Source of the DNA: Sthenelais limicola
Taxonomy: Eukaryota > Annelida > Polychaeta > Phyllodocida > Sigalionidae
NCBI GenBank assembly: GCA_942159475.1
Contig: OW804094.1
Location: 50,526,966 to 50,590,965, forward strand
DNA length: 64,000 nt
Direction: 5' to 3'
Positions 10,909 to 22,548 of the stretch are shown in pieces. The notes under the pieces were generated by a model. That model ran no database searches and had not been told where the DNA came from. It saw nothing but the letters and a program-made list of their open reading frames with translations. Numbering within the stretch: the stretch's first letter is position 1; each line of letters starts with the position of its first letter. The translations under genes were made by a program, and so were the position numbers.

Positions 10909-13900
10909 TTAAACTATCAATCTGGAATATTCAAAACTTACTTTATTGTCCTCTTTATTCGTCCTTGCTGTTCCTCCTTGTGCTCCCTGTCCGCTTGTTA
11001 CGTTAGTTTTGTCAGCATACTTCTTCACTGTTACCAGGAACTTTGGACGCAGGTAATCAGGATTCAATATCACACAACAGCCACTGAGAAATGATACCTG
11101 ATATTTTGCACCAAAGTCCGAGCCCTCTGGGGCAGCAATTGAATCAAATCCACAGTTTGCTAGAAACTCTGCATTAGGTGCCTCATCTCCGGTTTCATAT
11201 TGATATTGATGTCCAACTAGAACATCACATATAACAAAAGCTGCCTCTTCATCGATGGGGATAGCGCATTTTTTCCTTTCCATGTGTTTTTGAGTGAACC
11301 CAAATCTGACTATTTCTAATGCACTGCGGTGGTCAGTTTTATAAGGCAAGTTTTCACCAATGATGGAAGGGTCATGCAGTGACATCCGTGCCTGAAGCCA
11401 GCGCTTTTCAACTTCACTGTTGACCACCCTCTGGATAGATGTGACATATAGCCGCATGTTTGGGAGGTTGAGGAAAGCTTCCACACATAGCCTGTTCTCA
11501 TCTGTTCCAGCTACAGCTTCAAGGTGTTGAATTGGTCCTTTAAGGCTAAGTTCTTGTACTCTAAGGGTGCATTGTTGAACTATGTCCAAGTCACCATTAT
11601 CATCATCATCTTCATCTTCCAGAAACTGCTCAGTTTCACTCTCACTTTCGGAAGAGCATACCTGCAAGATGTCCCCTGTATTACTTTGGGAAGGAACATC
11701 AGCCTGGCTTGTATATAAATTTGGACTTGTAAACCTTTGTTTGCTTTTCTCATCATCTGTTTCCCATTTGAGGTCATATCTGCCACTTCTGGTTGTTTTG
11801 GGGTCTGCTGCAGTGATACCTCTCCCCTGGGAAAGGTATGTTGGTTTCTTCAACACTGACACATTAGAAGTTTGACCTTTTGTGTTAGGAGATACTGATA
11901 TTCTCTTCCCATTGAGGCTGTTATCTGTGGTACCTACGATTTTATATTTAACATCTCTTCTGTCGTCCATTGATCTTGTCTTGCAAGAAAATATAAGATC
12001 TTGCTGCCTATCCCCATTCTTTGAATTACTAGTATTACTGTGAGAGGTGTCTTTCTTCCTTTTAGAATCTTTTTGATATTCGTCTTCACTGGTCTTTTCC
12101 AAATTTCTGTGCATGAATATGTTGCTCTCTGTTGGGAATGATGGTAGCTGAGTCTTTTTTGATGCTAGCACTGGTGTCACAGTTTGTTCATTACCCTCTC
12201 TAGCCTTGATATAATCTTGATTATCCATATAGCCCCTAGCAAACACTTTGGTTTTTTTTTTCTCAACATCCATTCCCTTTAGGTCTCCTTCATACCTTGG
12301 TGTCTTTGGTTCTATTGTATTTCTACATGGCATGTGGTCCTTATATTTGATACCTTCAGAAGAGCAGCTGCTACACTTTGCAGGACAGGGGTCTGAGCAT
12401 CTATGCTCACACTGATGGCCACATGGAAGTGCTTCATTACATGGTTTCTTACATCCAACTGTGCTCATACGTCCTTGGTTCAAAAACCCTATATGTCCAC
12501 AGTTGGGTTGAATATATGGAAGCCTTTTCTTGCCACCCCACACAACATCAGTGTCAGAAGCAGAGGGAAGTCCATGTAGGCCTTGCACCAAGAGAAAGAC
12601 AACTCTTGGCTTATGTGTGGCTGTGATATTTATGTTAGTGCCTACCAGATCTTTCATGGTGAATAGGACATTTGTGTTCTGCCTGTATGGGTGAGGTAGC
12701 CTTCTATCAGGTCTTATATACCCGGTAGATCGGTCAAGTGATACTATGGTACCATATAGGAGACCTTTTATGTCTTTAGAGTTGTAGTACTCATTTTTAA
12801 TGCCTTGTCCAGTTTCCCCCCTTTGATTGCCGGGAACATATTTGCCATTAACTATGCTACCCTTAACCCCTTTCTTCCTGGTGTTGGGGGCAGGTTTACT
12901 TGTATTTTCTCGAGAACGCTCAGGGTAGTTGGGCTGCACTACACTTTGTTGGAAGTTATTGTTTGATGGGTTTTTCATATAAGTTTTCATCACAGGTTTT
13001 ATCTGCTTGACAGTGGATGTTTCAATATCTTCCACCTCCTCTTCACTTCTCTGTCTGTAGATGTTGGGGGCAGATTTACCTCTTCTTGGTTGAGAAAGCT
13101 CGGTTTTAGTGGGCTGCAATGGACCTTTCTGACTAACCTTCTTTGATGGGTTTTCCACATAAGTTTTCTTAAGAGGATCTTTCTCCTTGACACTGAATTT
13201 TTCAATACCTTCCACCTCCTCTTCACTTCTCATTCTGTAGTTAAACACATGGGTGACCAAGATTAAGTCTGGGTTATACACTCCAAATCGTCCAACTACA
13301 TAGAGCTCACCTGGTATTTGTACAATCTTCTCAGTAAAGAATAGTGAGTCATAGTGTTGCTCCTTGAGCTGCTCTTGAGAGAGAATGACCTGCTCCTCTG
13401 TAACTGAGTAAGGCCTGCCTGGCAGTACCTCACACTGAAGCAACATCTTTTCAGTTAAGCCAGTTGGTCTGGGTCCAGAGTGTCTGAATCCCACTCTAAA
13501 ACCAAAGCGTAAGATGCTCATTGCAGTTGGTACTTCAACATCCAAAAGGCGGGTCTGGATATTTAGTGGTTCATTCATCTTGATTCTGGCTTTCAACCAT
13601 TGCCACCTCAACATTGAGTTCTCCACCCTGTTTACAGATGTACACAGTATTTTAGGGCCAATAAACCTCTTCACTGAGTTGGTGAGCTTACTGACTTCAT
13701 CTTGGTCTATGATTTCAATAAACTGTACCTTTTCTGATAAGTTTCCACTCTCCATCATATCAAGCTGAGTCTGAATAGTCTGCAGAAGCTTTGTTCTGTC
13801 TTCACCTCTCTCCATTTGCTGTTCTTTCTTCTGTCTTCTAGTGGACTTGATACAAGCTGGGCAGTCTACTGGAAGTGTACTACATGGTTGACTGCATAAT

Positions 13901-15540
13901 CTTTTGCATGGGTGGCCACATTTTAGAGATTTGTTGCAAATGCTTCTACATGGTATATCTCTGATATCCTGTGCGGGTGTCCTTGTTCCTGAATGGCTAC
14001 AATCAGGATATGTAAACTTTATGGCCTGAGGTAGAACATGGGTGTTTGATGCAGCAGAACTTTGGTGATCCTTCTTGACATATCTAACTGAGGCTTGTTC
14101 AATGAGGTTCAAGTCGAGGAGAAAAAGGACCCGATCACCAACCTGTAGCCTCTCACCAATGACTTGCTGGGATGTGTATGCGATATCATTACTCTTGTCA
14201 TAGGGATCGGGAAGTAATTTATCAGGTAGAATTAAACCAGCTCTTCCTCGAATATTAGTTATCTTACCAGGAAGTTCCCCCCTTATTTCTACCTGACTAT
14301 ATGAACAAGAAGCAGTTGTTTCCCGTTGCTCAGTCAAGTCTTTAGACAATGAGAGATCATTCTGAGATTTGCTTTTCTCTCTTTCATCTGTGTTTCCAGG
14401 CCTCTTGTGGTTGCGCCTCCGCCGTCGTCTCCTAGACTTTTTGCTATCAGTTCCAGGAGCACTTAGCTCAGAATTTTGATCAGAATCTGTGTCTGAAGTT
14501 CTTGAAGAACTTGCTAAATCCAAGGTACTTCTTGAATCTGTATATTGTAGTTGCATGGGTTGAATGGCTGGAGCTTTTCAATAAATAGAAAGAAAAAGAC
14601 TTTAGAAATCAGGTTAGCAAATATCTAAGCAAGACACCTATAAAAAAATGTTGGATGTGTTTCAGGGAAATGAGTCGCAAAATTTATATTTTCCCAAGGG
14701 ATTTATTCACAGGATCTCCTTATTGGAATGTTCTAATTTTTGGATGGCTTAGTGCTTTAAGTCATATTGATTTATGTCTCAAATTTTAAGACAGTATATT
14801 AAACATATCCGTGCGTTTCAAAGGTCATCTTATAGAGTTACATTTAGCTACTTTACCACCCAGAAATATTGCAAAACATTTTTCCAAGTAGAGAAATACC
14901 TGTTAGATGTCCTCAATGTTTATTATCATTGGAATCGGCTTGACGTCATCTTTTCAAATATGATAGTATCTCAAAATCGATTTTAAGTCGCAAACAAAAT
15001 TATTTTAATGTGACTCATTTTTCTGTAACACATCACATTTGTGTAGGAAGAAAGTGTCATGAATAGCTATAATGAGGATTGTTGTTCTGTTATACAGCTG
15101 AACCAGATTGCATTATCCGTTTTCAATACTTTTCATTAATTTGAAATAAGTTGAATTTATTTCACTTCTGCTCACTAGATGTATTAGGTTTTTAATGTTT
15201 CTACCATTTATATGTTCGAAAAATTATCAAAATGTAAATTTTGAATGCCTCGATTATGAACAACTTTGTTTTGTTATCCAATAACAACACAGCTTTGAGG
15301 ATGTGAGAACGGATAACCAGACTCGCCTGCGTGGAGAACTAACTGCCTACGTTAATAATGCAATGGGCATTCTGTTCTCCACGCTCTCATGCAGAGGTGA
15401 ATTAAAAGGGAAAACCTACCTGGGACAGCAGTAGGTGCCATGGAAGCTTTGTGTCGTTGAACGTTGATGACAGTGAAGCCGACCCCATCTTGTTCTGAGA
15501 GGCTGTTGATCATGTCACTAATATCCTGGGGAAATGCCAT
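10909..15540 (-). CDS. Duplicated OB-like / NFX1 zinc finger / PARP-like protein
   Basis: Two joined exons are visible on the minus strand. The first runs 15559-15420 (acceptor AG at 15561-15560, ATG at 15540, donor GTAGGT), then an intron 15419-14568, then one large exon from 14567. The junction phase (one base plus two) keeps frame with the 1215-residue open frame starting at 14556, adding about 45 N-terminal residues. Counting from that Met: Ser-rich and Arg-rich basic tract 1-60; an OB/cold-shock-like segment about 94-162; a Cys-rich NFX1-type zinc finger about 203-235 (CGHPCKRLC, CPAC); a PARP-like fold about 275-440 (RVENSMLRW, YDSLFF, VYNPDLI). The same order repeats: OB-like about 598-660, zinc finger about 685-732 (CGHQCEHRC, CSSC), an acidic Ser-rich linker, and PARP-like about 1009-1179 (RVVNSEVEKRW, HRSALEIVRFGF, FDSIAAP, LNPDYLRPKFL). 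Neither PARP-like copy shows the catalytic Glu in its final block, so NAD+ transfer may be lost; PARP13-like scaffold or antiviral RNA roles are inference. A strong GTAAGT donor at 10941-10936 precedes the annotated stop at 10909, so the true C terminus may lie in a further exon. Confidence 0.72.
14650..15037 (+). repeat. MITE family A copy in an intron
   Basis: The left end is GGATGTGTTTCAGGGAAATGA and the right end TGTGACTCATTTTTCTGTAACACATCACA-like, finishing at 15037. The internal blocks are in plus orientation, including ATTATCATTGGAATCGGCTT. It lies wholly inside the intron (14568-15419) of the zinc finger/PARP-like gene. About 388 bp. Confidence 0.75.
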
Positions 15541-15997
15541 AGCGGGTCTTTTTCCCTCTCTGCAATAGGTCAATTATTGAAAGATGCATTACATTACAGT
15601 GGCTGAGAAAGAAATACAATACATGTATACATATTAATTAACAACGCTTGTCCACCGTGTTGATGTTTTCTTGCGTTGCCTCCAATTACTCTATATATCA
15701 ACATCTCTTGATAACCAACTGTCTACAGAATTAAAAAGCAATTTAAACAGCATTAGCTAGATTTTATCCTATAATTCCCACATTATAACACATGCAGCGG
15801 AAAGAGTTTAACAAAGACAATCATTCAATTCTCATTTCAAATTTCATATCACTTCTGGAAAAACACATTAATTAGTTCAACTATACTGTCGGCACACAAT
15901 CGCCTAGCCCTTATAAGGTCTTTATCTAAAAATGGAGAAATTATAATATATATACAACTCATACGGTGTATATGATGCCAACTTAGTCTAACAAACA

Positions 15998-16924
15998 CAG
16001 GGCTGCCAACTTTTGAAAGGCTGAAAAGCCTGAGGTTTTTTGTGTCAAAGTACGGTGACTGCCGAAGGCAGGCACCGCTGCTAGGGGGGTGCGGGGGCAT
16101 GCCCCCCCGGGAAAATTTGAGAAAAATGACAGCTATTTCAGGCCATTCTGGTGATTTTGAGGAGAGTCTGAGCCGAATTATAACCAACAAATGCTTAGTC
16201 TTATAAATTCCAACTATGTTTTGGAAATTTAAAAGAATCATATCACCACATTTAAAGGATTCATATCATGAGATGGCAAGACACTTGAACAACATTTGTA
16301 CATGTGGCGAAATATACCGTCCTGTTCTATTCTCCGGCCATCAATATTGAGGTTTCAATATATGGTCAATTCTATTTTTTTTTGCGTCCATAAGGTTTTT
16401 GCATGATATCGTCAGGAATATTGACTTTAGAAATGATTTTTGAATCCGCCATGAAAAGTGCTACAATCTGAACCCTACTTTTGAGGGTCTAAAATGAATA
16501 TTAACAGTTCCAGGTTTTAAATAAACCTCCTAAAATAGGTCATTTTTACAATAAGGTACAAAAAAATGTCCATTCGTCATGTAGAAAGAACATAATAAAT
16601 GTGTAGAGTTTACTTTTTTAAATAACTAGGTGGAACCTTTCAAACCTTTCAGTCACATCAGTAGGCTACGAAATACAGATTTGTTTGAAGTTTAGTTGCT
16701 TGACCAATAAGGCCGATTTAAGGTCTTTACAAAGTGACTGGTATGGCCGGAATAAAACCCAAAATTCCGAAATTATTAATGTTTTAGGGTTTGATTTTCA
16801 AACCCTCCAAAAAGCCGGAGAAAAGCAGCTTTTAAAGGGTTCAAATCCGGAGGCCGGAGATGGGTATTTTAGGACCCCAAAAGGCCGGAGCCTCCGGCCA
16901 AAGGCCGGAGAGTTGGCAGCCCTG
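15998..16924. mobile_element. Non-autonomous DNA transposon with CAGGG ends
   Basis: The element begins CAGGGCTGCCAACTTT and ends in the inverted AGTTGGCAGCCCTG. It is flanked by identical 6-bp CAAACA at 15992-15997 and 16925-16930. The interior contains GC-rich palindromic runs (GGCCGGAG repeats at 16850-16910, GCATGCCCCCC near 16099) and no convincing transposase. CAGGG termini recall hAT elements, but hATs normally make 8-bp duplications, so the superfamily is open. Total 927 bp; short open frames inside are not genes. Confidence 0.75.
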
Positions 16925-17639
16925 CAAACAATCATAGAGGAATATCGATACAACATCTGGTATTGTTTGTCTATTCGATATCACTTGATAATAGACGGCA
17001 GGGCCGATGGTACTGACAGGCGGAGGTGTGGGCCGTATTCTATTCTTTGAGACGGAAAGTCATGTGATTGCAGGTGGCGCTGCTAACCAGGGGTTGACTT
17101 TTGAGCGGTATTAGATGCATGTTCCATAGAGTCCCATAGTAAACTTTTGAGATTTAATCCCCCGAAAAATATAGAAAACATTAATAAAATAATAATCCCT
17201 TTCATTGACACCAAGTTTGATATTGTAAGTATCACATATGTTGAGAGCGAAACAATTTCTCATCGTTTTCATGTAGAAACAGGAGTGTAAACTTGGTGGT
17301 TTTAATATGGGACCCTATGGGGGCGGAGGTCTGTATGCAATCCCTGCCGATTTCGCTCACACTTTTACCCTTTCCTACGGACTTCATATCTAGTTGTAAA
17401 TATCACCTTTCTTGGACAGAATGTGTTGAAATTAAAAGTTCTCTTGAAAGGGATATCGCTATTAAGATATATGTAAAAGAAATTTTCTTGATAGGCAGCA
17501 CAAAGAGTTGTAAAATCAAGAATTGATATTATGAGAACAGTACCCGTTGCAACGCTACCGCTAGCAGAACTCGCTTAAGTTTAAGGTAATAGACAGTAGA
17601 GAAGGTAGAAAGAAATATCACAAACCGCATATATATATA

Positions 17640-17942
17640 TGTGATGCGTCACAGGGAAATGAGTCACAAGTCACAAAATTTATATTTTTCAAAGTGTCTT
17701 ATTCACATTTGTTGAAATGTTTTCAGGTTTGGGGTGCTTAACACTGTTCATAGCATGAATACATTTATCAAATTTCTTTTGTATTTGTTTAAAAAATAAA
17801 AATATCAAACTTAAAATATAGAAATAAGTATTATGTCCAACTATCTCATTGGAATGGGCTTGATCTCATGTTTTCAAATTATGATGATATCTCAAAAAAC
17901 ATTTTTTGCAACTGATGACTCATTTTCCTGAAGCACATCACA
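17640..17942 (+). repeat. MITE family A, reference-quality copy
   Basis: It has a complete left terminal repeat (TGTGATGCGTCACAGGGAAA, then TGAGTCACAAG) and a matching inverted right terminal repeat (TTGCAACTGATGACTCATTT, then CCTGAAGCACATCACA). The copy is 303 bp and sits in TA-rich flanks (ATATATATA on the left, TATATTA on the right), consistent with a TA-type target duplication. It has no coding capacity. Both ends keep an AP-1-like TGAGTCA. Confidence 0.8.
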
Positions 17943-20900
17943 TATATTATCATATATAAGTTATTAACCGGATAGATCTGTCCGAAAGCAATGGAAAGAA
18001 AGTAGATTGGTAGTATCACTTTATGTGACTGTCCGGGGATTCCCCATGGGCAAAGGTGGGATTGGCCACCGCACCCAGTGATTGACCCAGCAAAATTGTA
18101 GTTTATTTTTGCATTATGCATATATAATTTAGCTCTGCCATTTTAGTAATCTATAAATAGACATAATGGTATGAGCAATTCCGCCAAATGGTCGTCATAT
18201 GCCTATAAGATGTGTTCTTGTAGTTTTCTCTAAAACTCTTACTCCGAGGTGATTTTAGTTGTTTTAATCGGATTCCCATGAAGGAAATACATGGGAAATA
18301 CCTCACTTTTATACATATATCTCTAGTATTTAAAGTTATGGGGCAAACATATATAATTTTATTTACGTGTTGTTAAGGCCTTCAAAAGACGAAAAAGGAA
18401 GACACCAACGAAGTCTTAAAGATAAACAACAGAGATAATCCATTCAAATACGGTCTTATATTCATACATTGGTGGAATTGACCGTATATTTCTTTCTATC
18501 TTTTAAAACAATTTTATTTTTCTGAAGTTTCACATTTTCTTTAAAAACTCTTTTTATTTGGCCTCTCAAGAGATCCAATAACAAATTGATGAAAACATGT
18601 CAGCATTATATATTTAACATTACACATCAGGACATTTAACACAATACACCATGAATGCGATACGTCTCATTCTTCGAAATATAACCCGAAAATAGCTTTA
18701 AATATACTTTACATTATTCTATGCGTCTATGCTACTTATATTCCCTACCCTGACAATTCTATTCCACCCCATTTTCATATTCCATCAATTCTTTCAAAAG
18801 TTGTGTGTGGCCTCCTTAGAAATAATGACAGATAGTTCGCATATAAAAACAACATTTATAGATCAGCTCAAATATGCACCTGAGAGGTTTACTGACGTGA
18901 ATAACATCTGTCATCCTCTAACTTCATAACTAATCCCTGATCAATCGATATCTGTAGCCTACAATTTTTGCAACGGATTGGTTGCTAACTATACTCTCAA
19001 AATTAACAATTTGAGAATCAACCCGGGTTTATCATGCTATAGAAAAGCAGCAGGTAAGCCTGAATGCTAGTCAAGCTTAATTAATCCATATATTATATAT
19101 ATTGTATTTTTATTCTGATCGTTCAATTTACAAATTACATCAGCCAGAATTGGGATGGCTGTCTCTGCCTTAGCAGGTCTACCTGGTGCAACCCAATTAT
19201 TTCGTTATAAGTTATATTACCTTTACAAGAACATGTAAGCGAGGTACATTCGTTTTGTTGTCCGAATCATTGATAATTTATTATGTCGTCGTGAACCATT
19301 AATTGTCTTCACTCATTTCATTACACCTCGTTGTCGTCAAGTTATACCAAATTGATTTAATTCTACTAAACAATTAAATATCACTGAATAGATTACTATT
19401 AAAACCTGACAGTAAATTAGTTATTCTTACAATAAGGCTTTTAGAATATTCGTGTCGATTTCAACGTAGTACAACCTATTACTAATGTTGTGGTGATATC
19501 ATTATTAGATCTAGGTCTATATGAGTATCGAATTTCAAAACTGTGTATTAAATATATCCATGCATTCCTAAGGTCAAACTATAGCGTATATTCAGCTACA
19601 CTTACATACTTCACTAGTAATTGTCCACCAAAATATATTACAAACATTTTTCACAAATAAAAAAATCAAACTTAAAATATAGAAATAATTATTAGATATC
19701 CTTTATGTCTACCATCATTAGAATCGGCTTGATCTCATCTTTTTTAACATGATGCTACCTCAAAATCCATTTTTTGCGACTCGTGACTCTTTTTTCCAAC
19801 AACAAATCACATATATGGCAATATGTTTCAACCTATATTATTCACATCATGCTTACATATTCTAGCATTGTAACATAGATATTATTATGGCATTACCTGA
19901 GGCGGTGACACACATTGCCAGACTGTTAGTTAGTCCAGTCGACGTGCACTGGGTGGGAAGTGATAATATTAATTAATTCAGTTTTTCTATCATATCTACA
20001 AAGAAATTTCCCTCTATCTATGGACAACTTGATTTCCCAGAGTAGACCTATATATATAATATTATGTAGGCTACGGATGTAGAGATATCCATATTAAATT
20101 ATTTAGCATGATAGACATACACATGTATCTATAATGTATACAGCCTATATGCACTGCAAGCTATGATTATCCTTTCCTTGAGAGATATCAGATATATAGG
20201 CCTAATAGACAGATCTAAACTTTAATAGTCTGTTTACCTGGCTGCCCTCGTCCAATCTAATCCTTTGTCTAGAGACAAACCAGATTAAATATACACATGT
20301 AAATAAAATCTATAGGCCAGACGGACGAGGCCTGAGGCTGAAGGCGATCACTCCAATCTACGAGAAACGTTAGATCTATGGCATGAGCCATAATACACAC
20401 ATAGATCTAGGTTATACACACACGTACACTTCCATATAAGTTCTGATCAGCACAACATAAAACTAAATAGAGTATATATATATGCGAGTAAAATGCCTGT
20501 TTCACCTACCTCGAGTATCTAAGCGTGCCGAGAGGTGTTTACGCCTTTTGTGATATCTATCTACTGATTGTACCACCGAGTTACAGTCAGATAACTCAAG
20601 TCTCCTGTTGGAATAATACCGCTGAGTAAGGCCAAAACAAATAGGTGTGTTTCCGATTTATCTGGCTGAACACTAGGTAGGGAGGGGTGGTAACTTTTTC
20701 TTAAAGGAAACCACCTTCCAGGAACAGAAGAAAAATGTCTATTTTATAACAATAGTTGTTTTAAACTTTTTGACAGTTCCTGGTTAGGAAAACCTGCTAT
20801 TATTAGCTTCTTTTTTTTTAAATAAAAAATAAAATCGGCATGGTCAAGAATCTTTTTAGGTAGGGGAAGGTTTTTCTAGATTAGTGTGTGTGGGGAGGGG

Positions 20901-21189
20901 GTGGGGGGGGGGCGGGGGACCGGAGACACACCTAATCCCCCCTCTAAATCTATTGTCTATCTATTGCAACGCTTTTCATCTATAATTATACGGGGGGGGC
21001 AGTTTATCGGTAGGCCTTTCTAGGACTACAGGCTGGTGTGACTCTAAATTAGAAGAATTTCTAATAAAAATAACCCTCGATGGAATGTACCGTATGTTAG
21101 TCTATTATAGAAGGCTTTCTATACTGTCCCCAGATACTGTCAGACTGCAGCAAAAATAAGTGGGAAGACTTCACCAATTATGAATTAGA
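17943..21189. other. Gene-free stretch between MITE and Ngaro element
   Basis: I see no exon. Contents are a degenerate MITE A copy near 19525-19811, TA-rich simple sequence, and a G-rich run at 20890-20920 (GGGG AGGGGG TGGGGGGGGG CGGGGG) with G-quadruplex potential. Confidence 0.4.
19525..19811 (+). repeat. MITE family A copy, degenerate
   Basis: It shares the ATTAAATATATCCATGCATT, TAAAATATAGAAATAATTAT and GAATCGGCTTGATCTCATCT blocks. It ends with TTTTTTGCGACTCGTGACTC and a worn AACAAATCACA. Confidence 0.6.
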
Positions 21190-21320
21190 CTAATAATGAC
21201 GTGGCATTATAGGGCATTGAATGGGTGGCGCCACCTTCACGACTTAGAACTGAACTCTGGCCCAAGTCTGTCAAACACGCCACTTGGACTCTCGCTCGCA
21301 CCCTAGTCAGAAGCGAAATC
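21190..21320 (+). repeat. Ngaro A1 terminal repeat
   Basis: This is the 131-bp left half-repeat beginning CTAATAATGACGTGGCATTA. It is identical to 37054-37184 apart from CTTAGAACTG versus CTTAGATCTG. Confidence 0.9.
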
Positions 21321-21341
21321 CTTGTTGTGATAACCTCCGCT

Positions 21342-21832
21342 ATGCCTCCCAAAGCTACCACTACCGCTAAAGCCGCTAAAAAGGCAGAGAAACTAAAGAA
21401 ACAGGAGGAGGAAAGGCTTCTTAAACAAACGCAAATAATAGTCGACGACCATAAAGACGAGGAGGAAACTTATGAAGACCAAGACTTCACGCCAGAGGAG
21501 AGGGCCGAGCACGCCAATATGGCGGAAGCCGCTGACGAGCATGCTTTACGGGATTCTGCCGGCGGGGAAGATGATGGACCGCCTCAGACGCCCAATAAAG
21601 TACTGCCCAGACGTGGTTTACGTGCCAAACGAAAGACTATCGTTACTCCGAAAAGGCGTGGAAGGCCAAAGAACGCCCCTATAGTGTGTGTTAATCCGAT
21701 GCAGCAAATGTCAGATATGCTACAACAGATCTGTACGACAGCCATTCAGACTGCGTCAGCAAGTGTCAGTCATCGTGACAGCTACACGAGGCAGCGGCAG
21801 TCGCCGCCGGCTTCGCACCAAGTACACCGCAC
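21342..21832 (+). pseudogene. Ngaro gag-like ORF1, 5' part
   Basis: The likely start is the ATG at 21342 (Met-Pro-Pro-Lys), just inside A1; the frame is also open upstream to 21225. The product is a Lys/Glu-rich N terminus (coiled-coil-like, residues 1-45), an acidic DDHKDEEETYEDQDF stretch, and a basic RRGRPK AT-hook-like motif near residue 110. At 21832 the frame runs into the 5' LTR of the gypsy element. The frame is conserved across the insertion site: the part after 33395 continues without a shift once one copy of the 4-bp duplication is discounted. ORF1 was therefore intact when hit. Confidence 0.8.
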
Positions 21833-22436
21833 TGTCACGACCACAAATCACACCTTTTTGATTACATATGATTACATAATATTGTATAACATTACTCAAG
21901 TCTCATTTGATCTTATATACATTTATTGCCTAACATTGTGCAACATTAATCAATGGCATTAATTACCCATCTCTCTATTATGCATCATTACTCATAATAT
22001 ATGTATGGTAATATCGCACCTACACACAAGGGGGAGCCAGGGGTCAGACTGGTGTGACGTCACCACTGATCCACCCCCTCAGGTCACGGACAGTGAACTA
22101 ACTAACACCACCTGATTGGTTGCCTTAATGAGGCACCTGCAAGGTGATTGGCTAAGGCCTATCATTGGCTGATTACTCAAGAGATGTAAATATGTACCAC
22201 ATGATTCCTTCCGATTGGAGGAATATGTAATTAATGCGCATGCGCAATGGGCTTCATGGTCAACTGACCAGCTGTATAAATTAAGCTGAATAAATGAGAT
22301 TCATTAGTCTAGAAACGGGACTACGCTGTTACGTATTATTATTATTATTATTAATATTCATATAGGCTATCCTCTAGCCTGGCTTCGCCTGAACATACCT
22401 CTACTCTACCTGACTGATAGTATAGCAGTCATATCA
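21833..22436 (+). repeat. Gypsy 5' LTR
   Basis: A 604-bp repeat starting TGTCACGACC and ending AGTCATATCA. TATAAA is at 22275-22280 and AATAAA at 22289-22294, followed by a (TTA)n run near 22337-22352. It is the same length as the 3' LTR and indistinguishable from it by eye. Confidence 0.93.
22055..22280 (+). promoter_or_regulatory. LTR U3 promoter: CRE, four CCAAT boxes, NRF1 site, TATA
   Basis: In order: palindromic CRE TGACGTCA at 22055-22062; four inverted CCAAT boxes (ATTGG) within about 105 bp at 22114, 22146, 22163 and 22213; the palindrome TGCGCATGCGCA at 22235-22246, which is the NRF1 consensus; and TATAAA at 22275. The arrangement is that of a compact animal pol II promoter using CREB, NF-Y and NRF1. 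Factor use is inferred from motif identity only. The same set occurs in the 3' LTR, offset by 10,959 bp. Confidence 0.65.
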
Positions 22437-22438
22437 AA

Positions 22439-22451
22439 TGGTGTAAGAACC
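22439..22451 (+). other. Candidate primer binding site
   Basis: Two bases after the 5' LTR, TGGTGTAAGAACC begins with the TGG complementary to a tRNA 3' CCA. The position fits a gypsy-type tRNA-primed element. I could not match it confidently to one tRNA; a leucine-type acceptor end is only partly compatible. Confidence 0.5.
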
Positions 22452-22548
22452 AAATAAGCTGAAGCTGGAGGACCTCACTATAAACCTGAGAAAGAGAATT
22501 GTCGTCAAGCATCCCCCAAAGGTACGAGCTTACACTAGAAGACGACCA

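Noticed and set aside
16685..17050. 121-codon plus-strand frame
   Set aside because: Begins inside the CAGGG-ended transposon and crosses its right terminal repeat; explained by GC-rich repeat sequence.
21885..21962. C-terminal extension of the 21225 frame into Thr/Ile/Tyr-rich residues
   Set aside because: This part is gypsy LTR sequence read through from the interrupted Ngaro gag; the same peptide recurs in the 3' LTR frame at 32721-32921.
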